Origin: an uncultured Burkholderiales bacterium
Lineage (GTDB): Bacteria; Pseudomonadota; Gammaproteobacteria; Burkholderiales; Burkholderiaceae_C
DNA: 9,340 nucleotides
Reading direction: 5' to 3'
Assembly (NCBI GenBank): GCA_903926695.1
Contig: CAIYKK010000252.1
Coordinates: 1 to 9,340, forward strand
The notes under the pieces were generated by a model. The model was not told where the DNA came from, ran no database searches, and was given only the letters and a program-made list of their open reading frames with translations. This document shows, one piece after another, positions 8,230 to 9,340 of this stretch. The position numbers were made by a program, and so were the translations under genes. The stretch's first letter is position 1, and every line of letters begins with the position of its first letter.

Positions 8230-8571
8230 TCAGGACTTTCCGGCCTGATGGCGCCGCACGGCAATGGCCCCGATCAGCGCCAGCGTGACGGCCACCGTGC
8301 CCACAGCCTGCCAGCCCGATACAGGCTCGTCCGCCGCCGCGCTGGCTGGCGCGGCCAGCGGCGCCATCAGCGCCACCGTCTGGAGCGTGGCCGCATGCGC
8401 AGGCGTCGTCGTGGCGCCGGACTGCGGCGGGGTGTTCTGATGGTTCTGCCGCGCCAGGGTCAGCGCTCCGGGGGGCGACTCTGTCGGCTCGGTAGCGGCA
8501 GGCGCTGGCGCAGAGGCCGACGCTAAAGCCGTGACAGTGGCAGCAAGCAACAGGAACAGGGCTGGGCGCAT
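8230..8571 (-). CDS. Small secreted Ala/Pro-rich protein with C-terminal membrane segment and Arg-Arg tail, 113 aa
   Basis: I do not recognise a named family. The protein has an N-terminal signal peptide (MRPALFLLLAATVTALASASA, residues 1-21, with AxA cleavage possibilities near 19-21), a low-complexity Ala/Pro/Thr middle, then DEPVSGW at 81-87, a hydrophobic helix at about 88-105 and RRHQAGKS at the end. This order (short motif, transmembrane helix, arginines at the C-terminus) resembles the layout of protein-sorting tails such as PEP-CTERM, but the canonical Pro-Glu-Pro is absent (Asp-Glu-Pro instead), so this is only a resemblance. The start is ATG 8571: GGAGAG lies just upstream and the signal peptide begins there; an earlier in-frame start at 8622 would place 17 polar residues before it. 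It is the first gene of the glycan operon, 2 bases before the flippase gene. Confidence 0.8.
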   Translation of the reverse strand: MRPALFLLLAATVTALASASAPAPAATEPTESPPGALTLARQNHQNTPPQSGATTTPAHAATLQTVALMAPLAAPASAAADEPVSGWQAVGTVAVTLALIGAIAVRRHQAGKS

Positions 8572-8574
8572 GAA

Positions 8575-8580
8575 CTCTCC
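8575..8580 (-). promoter_or_regulatory. Ribosome binding site deciding the start of the small secreted protein
   Basis: On the minus strand GGAGAG lies just before ATG 8571, with the GGAG core five bases from the start codon. It supports 8571 rather than the earlier in-frame start at 8622. Confidence 0.7.
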
Positions 8581-8599
8581 ATCCTTTGAACTTAAGGAT
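8581..8599 (-). repeat. Small hairpin adjoining the first ribosome binding site
   Basis: ATCCTT and AAGGAT form a perfect 6-bp inverted repeat with a 7-base loop. On the minus-strand transcript its 3' arm touches the GGAGAG ribosome binding site. If transcription starts near 8600, as the sigma-54-like site predicts, the hairpin would be the very 5' end of the message, where it could protect the RNA or tune translation. The stem is short and a chance occurrence is possible. Confidence 0.35.
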
Positions 8600-8611
8600 G
8601 AAGTGTGTTGC

Positions 8612-8626
8612 GCAGGCTGCATGCCA
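8612..8626 (-). promoter_or_regulatory. Candidate sigma-54 (RpoN) promoter of the glycan operon
   Basis: The minus strand reads TGGCATGCAGCCTGC. The invariant GG and GC doublets (8625-8624 and 8613-8612) are separated by exactly 10 bases as RpoN requires; relative to the consensus TGGCAC-N5-TTGC it differs at one position in each half. The predicted start is near 8600, giving a leader of about 29 bases before ATG 8571. This is a by-eye match, not an experimental promoter. Confidence 0.45.
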
Positions 8627-8669
8627 GCAATAGGCCGAACGGCCCATCGCCCCGCGTTTGAAAAAGCCG

Positions 8670-8697
8670 ATATTACCTTTGGTGACAGCGTTGTAAC
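8670..8697 (-). promoter_or_regulatory. Alternative sigma-70-like promoter for the glycan operon
   Basis: The minus strand has GTTACA (8697-8692), a 16-base spacer and TAATAT (8675-8670). Each hexamer matches 4 of 6 consensus positions. Transcription would begin near 8663 with a leader of about 90 bases. It could act instead of, or in addition to, the sigma-54-like site. Confidence 0.3.
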
Positions 8698-8726
8698 GAA
8701 AGAAAACCTGCAGTGATTAGCGGGGC

Positions 8727-8799
8727 GAAGGCCCGGTTATCGTTAACGCTGCCTTCTGCAATTTTTAGGATCTGGCTAGATTTTCCGGCCCAGAAGGCC
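8727..8799. repeat. Three GAAGGC/GCCTTC boxes upstream of the operon promoter
   Basis: GAAGGCC occurs at 8727-8733 and again at 8793-8799, and the inverted form GCCTTCTG at 8751-8758 pairs perfectly over 8 bp with CAGAAGGC at 8791-8798 (32-base spacer) and over 6 bp with the copy at 8727-8732 (18-base spacer). A perfect 8-bp palindrome CGTTAACG lies between at 8741-8748. The boxes sit roughly 100-190 bases upstream of the sigma-54-like site, a usual distance for enhancer-binding activators. Binding is inferred only. Confidence 0.35.
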
Positions 8800-8854
8800 A
8801 AAACCCTGCCCGACTGGATGCGCCAACTGGTACAGGACTGACGCGCCCCGCGCA

Positions 8855-8882
8855 GCAAGCCGCGCCACAGGCGCAGGCTTGC
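8855..8882. repeat. Strong imperfect palindrome/hairpin upstream of the PcaC-like gene
   Basis: GCAAGCCGCGCC at 8855-8866 pairs with GGCGC (8870-8874) and GGCTTGC (8876-8882), giving 12 base pairs, a three-base ACA loop and one bulged A at 8875. It ends 37 bases before ATG 8920. No T-run follows on either strand, so it is not an obvious intrinsic terminator. It may be an operator, a leader hairpin or a REP-like element. Confidence 0.5.
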
Positions 8883-8908
8883 GTGCCGTTATGCTGACGG
8901 CTTTTTGC

Positions 8909-8912
8909 AGGA
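8909..8912 (+). promoter_or_regulatory. Ribosome binding site of the PcaC-like gene
   Basis: AGGA lies seven bases before ATG 8920 and fixes that start over the TTG at 8905, which would itself overlap the binding site. Confidence 0.6.
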
Positions 8913-8919
8913 AAAACAC

Positions 8920-9297
8920 ATGGATTCCAACTACGACAAAGGCCTGGCCACCCGCAAGCAGGTCATGGGCGAAGATTTTGTGGCCAAAGCGCTGGCGGGC
9001 GTCACCGACTTCACCCAGCCGATTCAAGACCACATCACGGCCAAAGCCTGGGGCGATGTCTGGCAGCGCCCCGGCCTCGATCTGAAAACCCGCAGCCTCA
9101 TCACCGTCGCCATGCTCACCGCGATGGGCAAACAAAACGAATTGCGCGGCCACCTGCGCGGCGCGCTCAACAACGGCGCGACGCTCGAAGAATTGCAAGA
9201 AGTGCTGCTGCACGCGGCGATTTACTGCGGCGTGCCGACAGCGGTTGAAGCTTTTCGCACCGCCGCCGAGGTGGTGGAGGGCGCGAAGAAAGATTGA
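8920..9297 (+). CDS. Carboxymuconolactone decarboxylase family protein (PcaC-like), 125 aa
   Basis: A small all-helical protein of the CMD/AhpD superfamily. Members such as PcaC decarboxylate 4-carboxymuconolactone in the protocatechuate branch of the beta-ketoadipate pathway; others have unknown or peroxidase-related roles. Seen: AWGDVWQRPGL at 43-53, TRSLITVAML at 57-66, E74 and H78 in ELRGHLR, ALNNGAT at 82-88, and HAAIYCGVP at 98-106, all in the order and spacing of PcaC; the length also fits. The loop GLDLKTRSL differs from the GLPRHTRSL type I recall for classical PcaC, so a paralogue of other function is possible and I give no gene symbol. There is no Cys-x-x-Cys as in AhpD. The start at ATG 8920 is backed by AGGA seven bases upstream. 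It is divergent from the glycan operon and no other pca gene is in view. Confidence 0.9.
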   Translation: MDSNYDKGLATRKQVMGEDFVAKALAGVTDFTQPIQDHITAKAWGDVWQRPGLDLKTRSLITVAMLTAMGKQNELRGHLRGALNNGATLEELQEVLLHAAIYCGVPTAVEAFRTAAEVVEGAKKD

Positions 9298-9321
9298 GTG
9301 GCTTTACCCTTCTTCCGCGAA

Positions 9322-9340
9322 AAGCCCCGTCCTTCAGGGC
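9322..9340. repeat. Left part of a possible hairpin cut by the window edge
   Basis: AAGCCCCGTCCTTCAGGGC contains GCCC (9324-9327) facing GGGC (9337-9340) across a nine-base loop. If the sequence beyond the edge continues with GGGG and CTT, a much longer stem would form. Such a hairpin could be the terminator of the PcaC-like gene 25 bases upstream, or the terminal structure of an IS200/IS605-type element, whose ends often look like this from memory. The visible part alone cannot decide. Confidence 0.3.

Larger units (their letters stand above)
8572..8919. other. Divergent intergenic region between the glycan operon and the PcaC-like gene
   Basis: This 348-base stretch has no credible coding sequence: the short frames in it start with rare codons, lack ribosome binding sites and show no domain. 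It contains the candidate promoters and repeats listed separately, is more AT-rich than the genes (notably 8661-8710 and 8758-8786), and separates two divergent transcripts. For the plus-strand gene a possible -10 element TATGCT is at 8890-8895, but no good -35 partner is visible. Confidence 0.7.

Noticed and set aside
8228..8647. In-frame upstream extension of the flippase
   Set aside because: It overlaps the small secreted protein in another frame, is rich in Cys/Arg/Ala without pattern, and the flippase family begins just after ATG 8227, which has its own ribosome binding site.
8673..8858. Minus-strand frame of 61 codons in the intergenic region
   Set aside because: It begins with TTG, has no ribosome binding site or domain, and runs across the candidate regulatory boxes.

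Overview
The window is a GC-rich stretch that looks proteobacterial. My guess is a betaproteobacterium of the Burkholderiales/Comamonadaceae type, from codon choice (GCG, CTG and CGC heavy) and gene style; no marker gene in view fixes the taxonomy. It is almost entirely one compact, co-directional operon on the minus strand for assembly of a cell-surface polysaccharide (exopolysaccharide or O-antigen-like glycan).

In transcription order, from right to left, the operon holds: a small secreted alanine/proline-rich protein with a C-terminal membrane segment and Arg-Arg (8230-8571); a Wzx-type flippase (6707-8227); a Wzy/WaaL-type polymerase or ligase (5204-6694); two family-2 glycosyltransferases (4218-5207, 3136-4221); an acyltransferase-3 membrane protein with a GTG start (2056-3120); a family-4 glycosyltransferase (865-2037); and a GMC-type FAD oxidoreductase cut by the left edge (1-868). 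Three junctions are 4-base ATGA stop/start overlaps and the others are gaps of 2 to 18 bases, so the genes are probably co-transcribed and partly translationally coupled. Together they suggest a Wzx/Wzy-dependent pathway: glycosyltransferases build a lipid-linked repeat unit, the acyltransferase and perhaps the oxidoreductase decorate it, Wzx flips it, and the Wzy-like protein joins units in the periplasm. The initiating sugar-phosphate transferase and the export machinery (PCP/OPX) are not in view.

The 348-base divergent intergenic region (8572-8919) is the most informative non-coding part. It has a good sigma-54-like element (8612-8626) placed so that the transcript would start about 29 bases before the first operon gene, an alternative sigma-70-like promoter (8670-8697), three GAAGGC/GCCTTC boxes upstream (8727-8799), a small hairpin next to the first ribosome binding site, and a strong 12-bp stem with a three-base loop (8855-8882) on the side of the plus-strand gene.

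On the plus strand, 8920-9297 encodes a 125-residue carboxymuconolactone-decarboxylase (PcaC-like) family protein with no evident link to the glycan operon. The last bases (9322-9340) hold the left part of a possible hairpin that runs off the window; it could be a terminator or an IS200/IS605-type end.

I see no tRNA, rRNA, CRISPR array or complete mobile element. The most notable idea is that the small head-of-operon protein plus the sigma-54-like promoter may form a regulated surface-protein/exopolysaccharide unit like those described for floc-forming betaproteobacteria. That is an inference, not a demonstration.
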